From NCBI GenBank assembly GCA_026874595.1, contig CM049321.1, positions 17,367,979 to 17,431,978 on the forward strand: DNA of 64,000 nucleotides, written 5' to 3'. A program made the translations under genes and the position numbers. This document shows, in pieces, positions 23,929 through 33,664 of the stretch. How positions within the stretch are numbered: the stretch's first letter is position 1; each line of letters starts with the position of its first letter. The stretch is from Sipunculus nudus. Taxonomy: Eukaryota; Annelida; Sipuncula; Golfingiida; Sipunculidae. The notes under the pieces were generated by a model. The model had not been told where the DNA came from and did no database searches. It saw nothing but the letters and a program-made list of their open reading frames with translations.

Positions 23929-24129
23929 ATGGAGCAACCTACAGCAGCTGATTATGAAGGTGGCGCATGCCCAGAGTGCGAGTTGCCCGTGCTCTGGCAC
24001 TGTCAAGTGCAAGAACACGGCACTCCGTACAAGGAACATTGCTGCGAATGCGCAAAAACCTATGAAGATATGGTAAAAGAAGGCTGGGGGTGTCCACCAG
24101 GGATGGTGGTTAACATCTGTCTGAAATAG
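23929..24129 (+). CDS. Small Cys/His zinc-binding-like protein
   Basis: A 66-aa protein with C-x2-C-x7-C-x4-H-x6-H-C-C-x-C (C14, C17, C25, H30, H37, C38, C39, C41), spacing identical to that of the 187-aa gene. The tail CPPGMVVNICLK looks like a shortened version of the family tail. It may be a metal-bound adaptor or regulator. I know no named family with exactly this spacing. A histone-type hairpin follows 25 nt after the stop. Confidence 0.7.
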   Translation: MEQPTAADYEGGACPECELPVLWHCQVQEHGTPYKEHCCECAKTYEDMVKEGWGCPPGMVVNICLK

Positions 24130-24154
24130 TTTGCCTTGCAAACTAAAACCCAAC

Positions 24155-24170
24155 GGCCCTTTTCAGGGCC
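24155..24170 (+). terminator. Histone-type 3' stem-loop of the 66-aa gene
   Basis: GGCCCT-TTTC-AGGGCC preceded by CCCAAC and followed by AACACCACA, 25 nt after the stop. It is the best match to the animal histone consensus in the plus-strand set. Confidence 0.8.
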
Positions 24171-24296
24171 AACACCACATCCAGGTCTTAAGCGTATTGT
24201 CGCATTACACGTAAACTTAAATGTTCATTAACCCAACATGAAACACACTCATGGATCACTGCTGCAAATGTCTGTTAGCGTTCCCGCCTTTTCCAG

Positions 24297-24587
24297 CTGA
24301 TGGTCGGTGGTGCTGAAGTCCCCCCGCTTTTCCCATTGGTTCCCTTCACCCCCGTCTCTACACGCCATTGGCTGGTCCTAGGCCTTTTCCTATTGGCTGT
24401 TAGACTGTTTATCCTGTCCATGTCTGCTGCAGCAGGGATCCCCTGCCTCGCTGATGGTCGGTGGTGTTAACGTTCCTCTTACCTCATTGGCTCCTTTCGC
24501 ATCTGGCCCCTCACGCCATTGGCTAATCCTTGGGCTTTTCCTATTGGTTGCTTTATATTTGGGCCCATTTACGAACATTATATAAAA
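24297..24587 (+). promoter_or_regulatory. Duplicated CCAAT promoter and TATA of the 187-aa gene
   Basis: Two ~105-bp copies (from 24297 and 24451) each begin CTGATGGTCGGTGGTG and carry three ATTGG boxes including CACGCCATTGGCT and TTTTCCTATTGG. TTTGGGCCCATTTAC and TATATAAAA (24579-24587) follow, 40 bp before the ATG. Confidence 0.7.
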
Positions 24588-24627
24588 CCTCACACAACTG
24601 ACCCTGCACTTTCTCGTCTCAACCACC

Positions 24628-25191
24628 ATGGAAGACACAGAACTGCTGAGTGAATTCACAAACGTCGACACGAACGGGGCAGATTGCCGAAACTGCCACA
24701 TGCCGCTAATGTGGATGTGCGAAGACCCAAGGCACTTGGTTCCTGATAACGAACATTGCTGTGACTGCAGCTGTAAGGTCATGGCTGAGCTAGAAGATGG
24801 GGCCCGGTATGTGTACGCACCTACCACGGCGGAACAAACAGCCAAGTTTATCAAAGTAAAATCAGAACCCAGACGTTCAGCGGGGAAAGGCCATAAAGAC
24901 GAAGTTATCGTCATCAGTGACGACGAAGATGATTACGATACACACAAAGGTCCTCCCGCTAATGCCAACACCGACTTCCAACCCCAAGCCCAGACGCAAG
25001 ACGACCTCGAACGTTTCATCCGACAAGAAGCTGATAATTTCCAATCCATGCAACAGGAGCTGACCCTGCTCCGAAGTTTCATGCGCATGTATCATCCGCA
25101 GCAGTACGCAGACCTCTTGGGAGGAAAACCTGTGCATCCGCCGGGCGCATTCATCGATTACGCCAACAGGAAGCTGGAAGTTTATTTTTAA
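24628..25191 (+). CDS. Zinc-motif accessory protein with SUMO-related motifs
   Basis: A 187-aa protein. Residues 20-47 hold the family Cys/His motif (C20, C23, C31, H36, H43, C44, C45, C47). VKSE at 77-80 fits the SUMO acceptor pattern, and VIVIS followed by DDEDD (93-102) fits a SUMO-interacting motif with its acidic extension. Residues ~125-155 look like a coiled coil. The C terminus IDYANRKLEVYF is the full family tail. This looks like a nuclear regulator that engages the SUMO system, possibly at host nuclear bodies; that is inference from short motifs. TATATAAAA lies 40 bp upstream and a hairpin downstream. Confidence 0.7.
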   Translation: MEDTELLSEFTNVDTNGADCRNCHMPLMWMCEDPRHLVPDNEHCCDCSCKVMAELEDGARYVYAPTTAEQTAKFIKVKSEPRRSAGKGHKDEVIVISDDEDDYDTHKGPPANANTDFQPQAQTQDDLERFIRQEADNFQSMQQELTLLRSFMRMYHPQQYADLLGGKPVHPPGAFIDYANRKLEVYF

Positions 25192-25259
25192 TGTCCTTCC
25201 ATGAAAAACAGAAAAACCAAAAAAAAAATCACAAAAGAAGAAAAAAACATTAAAAAAAA

Positions 25260-25275
25260 GGCCTTTTTAAAGGCC
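25260..25275 (+). terminator. Histone-type 3' stem-loop of the 187-aa gene
   Basis: GGCCTT-TTTA-AAGGCC preceded by AAAAAAA and followed by AACACA, 68 nt after the stop. A purine-rich tract lies before it rather than after it. Confidence 0.65.
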
Positions 25276-25354
25276 AACACATAGTCCGATTGAGTGGTGC
25301 TATCACATTCCCATCCTAAACCTCTTTAAATGTCGGCGCAAGACGCCCCCATTC

Positions 25355-25807
25355 TCACCTTGCGTCGACGCGCGCGAGAAATACCGCCCTTTTTCCGCCT
25401 TGCGTCGACGCGCGCGAGAAATACCGCCCTTTTTCCGCCTGGCGTCGACGCGCGCACGAAATACCGCCCTTTTTTCACCTTGCGTCGACGCGCACACGAA
25501 ATACCGCCCTTTTCTCACCTTGCGTCGACGCGCACACGAAATACCTCCCTTTTTTCACCTTGCGTCGACGCGCACACGAAATACCACCCTTTTTTCACCT
25601 TGCGTCGACGCGCACACGAAATACCACCCTTTTTTCACCTTGCGTCGACGCGCACACGAAATACCACCCTTTTTTCACCTTGCGTCGACGCGCACACGAA
25701 ATACCACCCTTTTTTCACCTTGCGTCGACGCACACACGAAATACCACCCTTTTTTCACCTTGCGTCGACGCGTACATTTAATGACGCAGAGTTGTACTCC
25801 TACTACT
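25355..25807. repeat. Right terminal inverted repeat with 40-bp tandem repeats
   Basis: Inverse of the left terminus, with 11 GTCGAC-centred units at exact 40-bp steps (25364 to 25764) against 14 on the left. The outer units match the left end closely. Fewer inner-type units (CCGCCT...CGCGCGAG) remain, so the copy-number difference lies mainly on the inner side. Confidence 0.9.
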
Positions 25808-25813
25808 TGTAAA
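25808..25813. repeat. Target-site duplication, right copy (TGTAAA)
   Basis: Perfect match to 27-32, directly abutting the CT terminus. It fixes the right end of the element. Confidence 0.93.
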
Positions 25814-28200
25814 AATAAAAGTATCTGCAGCCATTGAAATACCTTATCAGTTCTTTCATATTGATACTGTGTGCCTTCCAATACTTATTATTTAATCTTA
25901 CTCATAGTCAACCGTGGTTTGATAGAAAAAATAACGCTACAAAATAAAAGATAGATTAGTGAAATCTACCTGTTTTTTCGACATTTACAGGGGATTTATT
26001 GGTTTTCATACAAGTGTTGACATGGGTGCCTGTAGGTGGAGGGCATTCTTGCCGTATTTATATCTCCGGTAGAAGCCACAAGCTTTGAGCGTTTTGAGTG
26101 CAAAATGTTATTCTTTGGAACGAAAACAAAGTATCAGGGTCCATACTGTATTTAATTATTCATGGAAGACGATATTAACCCGGATTTACAGCTGTGAACA
26201 AATATGTTGATCAATCTAATATAGCAATTTAATTCAGCGCTCCGGTGTACCGATTTTAGATAATCCCTGCTTCGTCCCTCCCACCCGCGGTAATATCGAA
26301 AGGAACTCCAGATTACCTCCGCAACTTTTTTTTTAAGACGATTTCAATTTAACCTCTGAAATCAGCTGTTCCTTTAGGTAAACTTACTGAAAGGTCTTAT
26401 AATTTGTTTCTTCTGGTCTTCTCAAATTAAGTGGAATCTTTGTTTATCTTATGCTTGCATGTTACCTGTCTTATTCTTTGAGGATATATGTCGACAGATA
26501 TATAATCAACAATATAATTAACATGTTGTGACAATTCTATTTTTAATGGATTTGTTCCACATAGTTTATTCAAATCATATAACATGAGTTTAAAGCATAA
26601 AAATTTATTATTTGGTTAAAACATTGGGAGGATAATTTAACAGTGTGGGGGTTCCCCCGAAATTACATTAAGAATACACACCCGGGGATAATCTGAAATC
26701 GATTTAATATTAACGGGGGTAACCTGGAATGGAGGGTCTCCTGGTGTCTTTACACCATTGCTGCTTGATTAAATTAAGAAAAATACTTAATATTCTGCTG
26801 CATATCTGCAAGTAAAGGCAACAATTAAAATGATTCGCTCCGATGGTTAAAGAAAAGAATATTGCCTTAAAATTTAAAAAATATATATATATATATACAA
26901 ACATATTAAATTATAGAACCATTATCTTACGAATAAAACTGCAATGAAAGGTATGTAATCCTACAAGCCATAAAACCGGTCGAGAAATAAGTTTCGTATT
27001 TTGTTGCGCTCATTCCCGCTCGTCTGTGTTTGCCTGTGCGTGTGTGTGTGCTCACGCAGTGGTGAACGGAATCCCGTGCAATTTTCAGGTCACATGGGGA
27101 TGGGCCAAGGAAGAATCGATTTAACATTGATGTGGGTCCTAGTCATTATCCGGAATCAACGATGAATTTACAAATGTTTGGAAATATATGAACCTGGGAA
27201 TATGGGCCAATAGTGAATAAAAACGAGGGTTGCGGAGTACCCAATATTAAGGGTGGAGGGAGGAGGCCTGCATTCCTTAGAATGCATATATAAAGTTGTT
27301 TTTTTTTTTGTTTTTTTTTTTGTTTTTGCTTTCACCTAAGAATGTACACTTTAAACCAGCCATTTATTCAGCTAATATGTGAAGACATAAATCAAATGTG
27401 CTACCAAAATAAAGAAAGAACAGCCAATTACAGGTCGTAAATAAATTTACTTCGAGTCTAAACCATGGGGAGCGGCCGTCATGGGAGGAAATCCTTTTGA
27501 TCAGACCGACCATACCAGACATGTCACGACGTATGAGCAAAGGAGAGACCGGATACAACACGGTTGGAACCATGGTGTCTCGGCCCGCTAATATAAGAGC
27601 CACTGAAAAAGATAGAGACAAATGTATGAGGTTAAAATTTGGGAGCGTCTGATGTAAAACCACACCTGATGCATGTGGAATGTAATTTAGGATTTGGTGC
27701 TTAATCTAGATTACGCTTTCCGTGTGTGTTATTTTGTATAAGCGTTTCCTCGAGTTGTGTTAACATAGAGGTTTACGGAGGAATCATATATATCGTCTCT
27801 GATATCGTCTAATATTTTACAGAGATAAAGTGAGACATTAGGTAACGCTTAACGACTGTAAGCCACATGTATACTTATTAGTTGTTAAATGACTAATTGT
27901 ATCCGCGAAAAAAAAGTTTTGCGGATACTATGTATTCAGTCGGACTCCGCCGCCGCCGCCGCCTAGGTTTCCGGAGTACTCCTCCGTAACCACTGGCCAG
28001 AATTTTTTAAAATTCGGAATTATGATCGGGTCACATATGAAATGGTGCGCCCTCATTTTTGGTTGACCTCTGACCTTTCCTCTCTGCCCAGGTTCGTTTG
28101 TGCGTCTGTTTCCACACATAAACCCACTGTGACATATCTCGGGAAACGTTTGACCGATCAGGCTAAAAAATTTTGCACAAATGTAGCCCTTGGATAACTT
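25814..28200. other. Host AT-rich non-coding DNA
   Basis: No supportable gene. It contains a short (TA)n run near 26880-26896, T-runs near 27297-27325, and a GCC-repeat patch (27948-27962) that leads into the repeat family to the right. Confidence 0.6.
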
Positions 28201-28229
28201 TATAGCATACACTATAATGGTGCCGCCGC

Positions 28230-28920
28230 CTGCAACCATTTTTCCACAGCGTCCATCTGTTCATCTGCCTTGGGATAAAATCACTCATATCTGGGCAGTG
28301 GTTTGACTTATTCACCTGAAATTTTGCAGGTTAATACATCTTGGATAGCTTTCTGGATTTTGTGGCAGGTGGAGCCACCTACATTCACGTTTACGCTGCA
28401 GACATCCGAGCTCATATCTCAAGAACCGTTCGACAGATTGGGCCAAAATGTTGCATGTGTATAGATCTCACATAGCTCTTTATCATACGCAAAACTAGTG
28501 GCGCCAACTCCCATATTTTTGCACAGAGTCCATCTGTTTGACTTATCTGCCTAAAATTTTGCATGTTTATACATCTTGGATAGCTTTCCCGATTTTGTGG
28601 CAGGTGGCACCACCTACATTAATAATTACGCTGCAAACATTCGGGTTTATGTCTCAGGACTGGTTTGACATATCCCCTTGAAATTTTGCATGTGTATTGA
28701 TCCCACATAGCTCTTAATCATACACAAAATTGGTGGCGTCACCAGCCACCATTTTTGCACAGCGTCCGTCTGTTTGTCTGCGGTGAGATAAAATCACTCA
28801 TTTATAAGTAATGGTTTGACTGTTTGCATATGTATACAATTTGGACAGCTTTCTGGATTTTGTGGTACGCGGCGCTGCCTACATACACATTTCGGCTGCA
28901 GACATCCATGCTAATATGCA
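28230..28920. repeat. Three divergent tandem copies of a ~250-bp repeat
   Basis: Recurring landmarks are TTTGCACAG-GTCC-TCTGTTTG (about 28240, 28515, 28750), TTGGATAGCTTTC-GATTTTGTGGCAGGTGG (about 28340, 28580, with a variant at 28840), and TACGCTGCAGACATCC-type sequence. No coding frame survives. Confidence 0.7.
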
Positions 28921-28959
28921 CGTTACTCTATTTCCCCTTAACACTCAATACATGTCTCA

Positions 28960-30455
28960 CTTCACCCGGCCCACTCTGATTTCGGCGTATACACGTAGTC
29001 GCTTGTGGACTACCGTATTCTAGTTTCATATTCGTTTTGCGTCTGACATAACTTATAGTCTATCAGTACGAAGGTTTCACTGGTACAAAAAGGGGGGCAA
29101 TTGCTATCATTGGCAAAATTTACACACGTTTTTCTGGACCGCTCTACATCCTTTACATAGGCGTAGATCCCGGGGGGGGGGGGGGGGGATGGGGGGGGGG
29201 TATATACCCCCAATATTTGACAAGGGGGTATGGCCCATTGTATTATACTCCCCCCCCCAATGTTTTGAATGTGTGTGGGATAAAATGGGGACTTTCTTAC
29301 TTTAAAACCCTGCAACAGAATTCATAATTAAAATGGCATGTATTCAGTTGTTGCTACCATAATGCTTGGATTTTAAAAAGTGGAAAAGGAAAACCCACAA
29401 ATATGCTGAAAGAAACATGAATCAGTAAGTTACCACATAAGTCAACCAGGGTTGGTCACCTTTGGCTTAACAGCGCCTAATAGCCGCTTATGCCTGAACT
29501 AAATCAAAGAACGAAACCAATTATTTTGTGAATCTTTAAACCCTTTGCATGCCGGTGATCATTATCATAGACAAATTGTAAACCCATCATCTGATAAGCA
29601 AACATAAAAGATCACATGCTTTAAAAGATCATAAGTAGAGAAATTAAGTTTAGCATATTTCTTCCTAAGATATGTATTCAACTTAAAAAAAAAAATGACT
29701 CAATGTATACATGTTCTAAAAAACAATATCCTTAAAAGTTAACATCAATTGCCCATAAGTCAAATGGGTTTTCTAATGAGATTTTTTAGATAATATGTGG
29801 AAGTGATGCGAAAAATCTTGATACTAGAAATATTTTGCAGTGTCTTATGGGTTCACCAAAAATAAGAAATAGCATAGTTTTGGTGACAGAATTATTTGGA
29901 TAGCATAAGAATTATCTGGTACAAATAGGCTAAGCAATGCACTTCTGTCCTCAGATATTGTACCTACAACAAGTCACATTTTCACACTGAAGGGTTGTGT
30001 ACACTGACATCAGTTATTTTATGTCAAACGAAGCATTTTTAAGTTTGACAAGTATTTATCTGTCGACTTATTTTTAATGAGGAACATTATTATGTGAAAA
30101 TAACATATATGTTTTAACATATATTACGCTTTTTCTGCATGTGAGAAACGGTTTCATATTAACCTTTAAAATAATGAATTTCTCTATGTTTAAACATAAA
30201 TAATGTATCGATAATTGGTCACCCGCCTTTTGTTTGTAAGCGGAATTCAACAGATAACCATATTAATCCTTCATGCATCTGATATTCTTCAAATCTTTTT
30301 GCCTATTGGGCTAGTATTTTGCAAGTATGTCTGCAAATATATTTGCAAATATAAGAAAAAATCTTCTAACTTTATATTTATCAGGCAAGGACAGGCAAAT
30401 ATTCATGTTTCAAATTCTTTTTTGGGGGGAGGGGGGAGGGTCGGGGTGGGGTGGA
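28960..30455. other. Host non-coding DNA with G-rich tracts
   Basis: No gene seen. It contains poly(G) runs at about 29171-29200 with C-runs near 29250, and a G-rich patch at about 30423-30455. Confidence 0.55.
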
Positions 30456-31350
30456 GGTAACCGCTTCCATTTTTAATGCTTGCTTAGCTACAGGCCTGTA
30501 ACGCAAACAATTCTATTTGTTCTTTCTTGTTTGCGTTACAGCTCCTTAGGTGGAGAGTTTACCCTCTAAAGCTTGGTCAGATCTGACCAAAGCGGTTTGG
30601 ACTATGATATTCGGCGTTCAGCGGGAGGACATGCAACAACCTCTACATATTACGAAATAATACAGCTGTGTTGACTCAGTTGAGAAATAAATTGTAACTT
30701 AAATGTTCTGTACGTATTAAATTATTGGCACTTACTCTCAAGAAATCAAGACAATGATTACCTCCATCGGCTCTTGTTACAGCCTGGCAAGGCATGCTGG
30801 GAAGGCTAAGGAGGGTCTATCCTTAGGGGATTTATGAGGGAACCACCATATTTGGGTGTTTTAGGTAATTTGCATAGATCCCCTTGTTAATTTGCAAGTG
30901 ATACCCTTTAGGGGTTTTGGTCCAATAAGAGGGGAAACTCTTACCAACAGGTGTTCGGACTCAATTCATGAATGGAGTCTGAATGTTCGGGCTAATGCTT
31001 GCTTAACTATAACTATGTTTACATATGCAGAGTTCTATTTCGGTTTCGGACTACGTGACAGGCTTATAGCCGGTTATCCTGGTGTCAACTCCTGCGGGTC
31101 CTGGATGTGTGTCATCTCCATCGCTAGGTCATAACATTGTGGAACCCCCGAAAGGCGCACTGGTTTGTGAGTGAAACATGACTTTTGGACACAGTCTACC
31201 CATTAAGCCTGCAGAGCACTCACCCTGGGTGGGGGTTGAACGTGCAAAATCTCACCGCCTCGGCTGCAATTCGAACGCACGATCTCCCGGCTTTGAGTCC
31301 TGCCCTTTACCCCTGAGCAACAGAAGCCGTTCTGATTACTTGAATATTTC
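30456..31350. mobile_element. SINE copy A, tRNA-derived, interrupted by an insertion
   Basis: The main part (about 30993-31350) matches copies at 51774-52160 and 53590-53925. The right end, read leftward, has a tRNA-like head with a B-box-like GTTCGAATTGC (near 31266-31276). A short 5' piece (30456-30486) is separated from the rest by a 506-bp insert flanked by the direct repeat TAATGCTTGCTTA (30474-30486 and 30993-31005). Confidence 0.6.
30496..30541. repeat. Perfect 15-bp inverted repeat (hairpin)
   Basis: CTGTAACGCAAACAA (30496-30510) and its exact inverse (30527-30541) with a 16-nt loop. It lies at the left end of the insert within SINE copy A. Confidence 0.7.
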
Positions 31351-31359
31351 TGATTACTT

Positions 31360-33660
31360 GAAACTATATATTTGATGTGCTTTGTCGCAACCAACAGTAT
31401 CTCAAAGCGTTGAAAACAACAAAAAATGTGCAAACATCAAGTTGTCGTAGATGCGAGGTTTCCCAGGATCAATGTATTTGATCTTTGAAGCATTCCTGAG
31501 AAATGATAAGTATGAATTTTCGGATAAAAATATACAGATTAATATATAAATGAGATTTTATTTATCCGTGACACACGTCAAATTTTTATCCAATGAGAAG
31601 TAACTGTTTGCCTTAACATAACGGCAACTATAGGTGCCACTAGTATGTGGTAACCAACAATATGACTGATCAGTAAGCACACCAACTTTCAGGATTGCTG
31701 AGAAATATTAGTTTTAGTGTAAATGTTCACTGCCAATGGGATTATAATGTCAATATGTCGCAAATTAAGAAATTGCTGGGCTATCATTCCTCCAGACAAC
31801 AACACATGTTTGAATGAATTTTTCTCTTGTATTACCTTTTCAGTTTAAAACATTTGTTTGATTAAACAGTGGGGAAACCATAACGGTGGCATAATCAGTG
31901 ATGTGAAACTGCTGAAGTTATTCCGCTGAATAAATTAAGTTTCATGGCGATCAGTATTGCTATTATTACGAAATTCGAGCTTCTTTATGAAACGAATTAA
32001 TAATGACAATTAAAAGGTCCTTGAAATGTTGGTCCTAATGAAATCTCAAAAGGAAGTGCCTGGGTCTGAAGTCAAAATTTTCTCCATTTAATGTTGTGAA
32101 TTGTGCCCGTGAAACGTCCCGACGACAAGACAAAGGAAACAGCCATCGGTATCGCCAAGCATTTCTCAAAGTTATCTCAGTAAACAAAAGTCAAAAACCA
32201 AACAAATCTCACTACCAGTCACATAATTATTTAAGCCCAAGTTTCCATGTGTTTGTAATCACATACGGTAATCATTCATTATTCTACAAATATGTCATAT
32301 TCAATGGTAATTCGTATGTTCATTTTAATCAAAATTTCACCAAAAGTATTCATCAAATTGCACCAATTAACTTTTGGCGCCAATCATACCCCCAACGAAA
32401 AAAACTTTTCTACGCCACTGGTCCTTTAGCGCGCCAAGTCCCCCAAACGCGCCAGATTTCGAGGATTTCTTGCTCCGGCAAGACTCGGCTGTCATGTGAG
32501 TGGGATTTACCTATGCGCGCAAAGGGAATCCAATCTAGACCGCGCTAGATGACAGTATTTATCTGCGTGTAAACGCAATGCAGATTCTAGACCGGGTCAA
32601 GTGCAACGCGGCCTAACTTGACAGGGATGTGCGCTCTACAGGGTCACTTGGTCCGGCACAGTGTGGCGCACAGTGTAGCCGCTCCACATGTTTTCTTGAG
32701 CGGTCCAGCGCGCCACATTTATCTAGTGTAAATTGGGCTAATAGTTTTTCTAAAGGCATTGATCTATAGATTACAAAAATGCATGATAGCAGTTAGGGAG
32801 TAGCAGCTGTCTGTAAAACAAATAATGATTGTAAATGCCTATCTTGTGGTACCTACAGGCCTCATTTTCAGGGTCTGACTGATAGACTGTTATCGATATA
32901 CCAGTGTCAGATGAAGGGATAGATTCTAGCCTGTAGCAGCCCGGTTGCTCGAGTCTACTGGATGCAGTACAGTACATTTTTGCTGTGTCTGTCTGATAAA
33001 TTAGAGCTTTAAATGCTCAGAACACAGTCCAACCAGCTGGCAGTCCGTTCTTTTAATTTTCTTTATATCAGTTACACGTGGAAATGATAAAGGTGCTTAA
33101 TAGGTATCAATGGACGCATAATAACCTCGCAGTTTACCATCGCTTTATGTTCCTACTGCAAAATTATGGTCTGATACTCCTTTTAATATTTTTTATACGT
33201 TTTTAACGTTGTTCTTCACTGGGTATTTTTTCATAGTCTGGAGTCGTCAGACATCACGTTACCTGCTTTCTAGTTTGGGCCTTTGACCTTAAACTTATAT
33301 ATAATATCAATAATCAACCAGTAATATAATGAAAGAAGATGTCGGAGTTATCAACCCCCCGCACCTGTCAACACAGCTGTCAAGGTTCAACAAACCCATC
33401 CCATGTCACCTCTAAAACAAAGTCACCCGCTAATACCGATTAGTAGCTTTATTATAATGAAATAACAATGGGACAAATCCTTCAATTTAAATTTTTTTGT
33501 ATGTTGATCTTAATTCCCTCCAAAATTTAACTGATTGCTCATTGGGCGTTTTCCAAACTGTTCACAAATTTTAACAACGTATATTTGACAGATGAAACGA
33601 GGGAAAGTGTAAGGTCTCCCGCGGATATATAACAGCGGAGGAAAATTGAGAAAATCATCC
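31360..33660. other. Host non-coding DNA
   Basis: AT-rich sequence without a supportable gene. An isolated 150-codon open frame around 32096-32548 has no recognisable domain and no conserved features. Confidence 0.5.
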
Positions 33661-33664
33661 AGCA

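Larger units (their letters stand above)
33..25807 (+). mobile_element. Complete Polinton/Maverick (adintovirus-like) element
   Basis: The element is 25,775 bp, begins AGTAGTAGG and ends CCTACTACT, and is bounded by the 6-bp duplication TGTAAA. AG/CT termini, a 6-bp target duplication, long terminal inverted repeats, a retroviral-type integrase, protein-primed PolB, a packaging ATPase and a double jelly-roll-type major capsid protein are together diagnostic of Polintons. It is visibly GC-rich while the flanks are AT-rich. PolB, integrase and capsid ORFs are intact, and the perfect duplication suggests a fairly recent insertion. The one clear lesion is the frameshift in the ATPase. The usual maturation protease is not recognisable. 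Confidence 0.95.

Noticed and set aside
23929-25191. LxCxE (Rb-binding) oncoprotein motif in the Cys-rich accessory proteins
   Set aside because: Checked every Cys context; none fits L-x-C-x-E.
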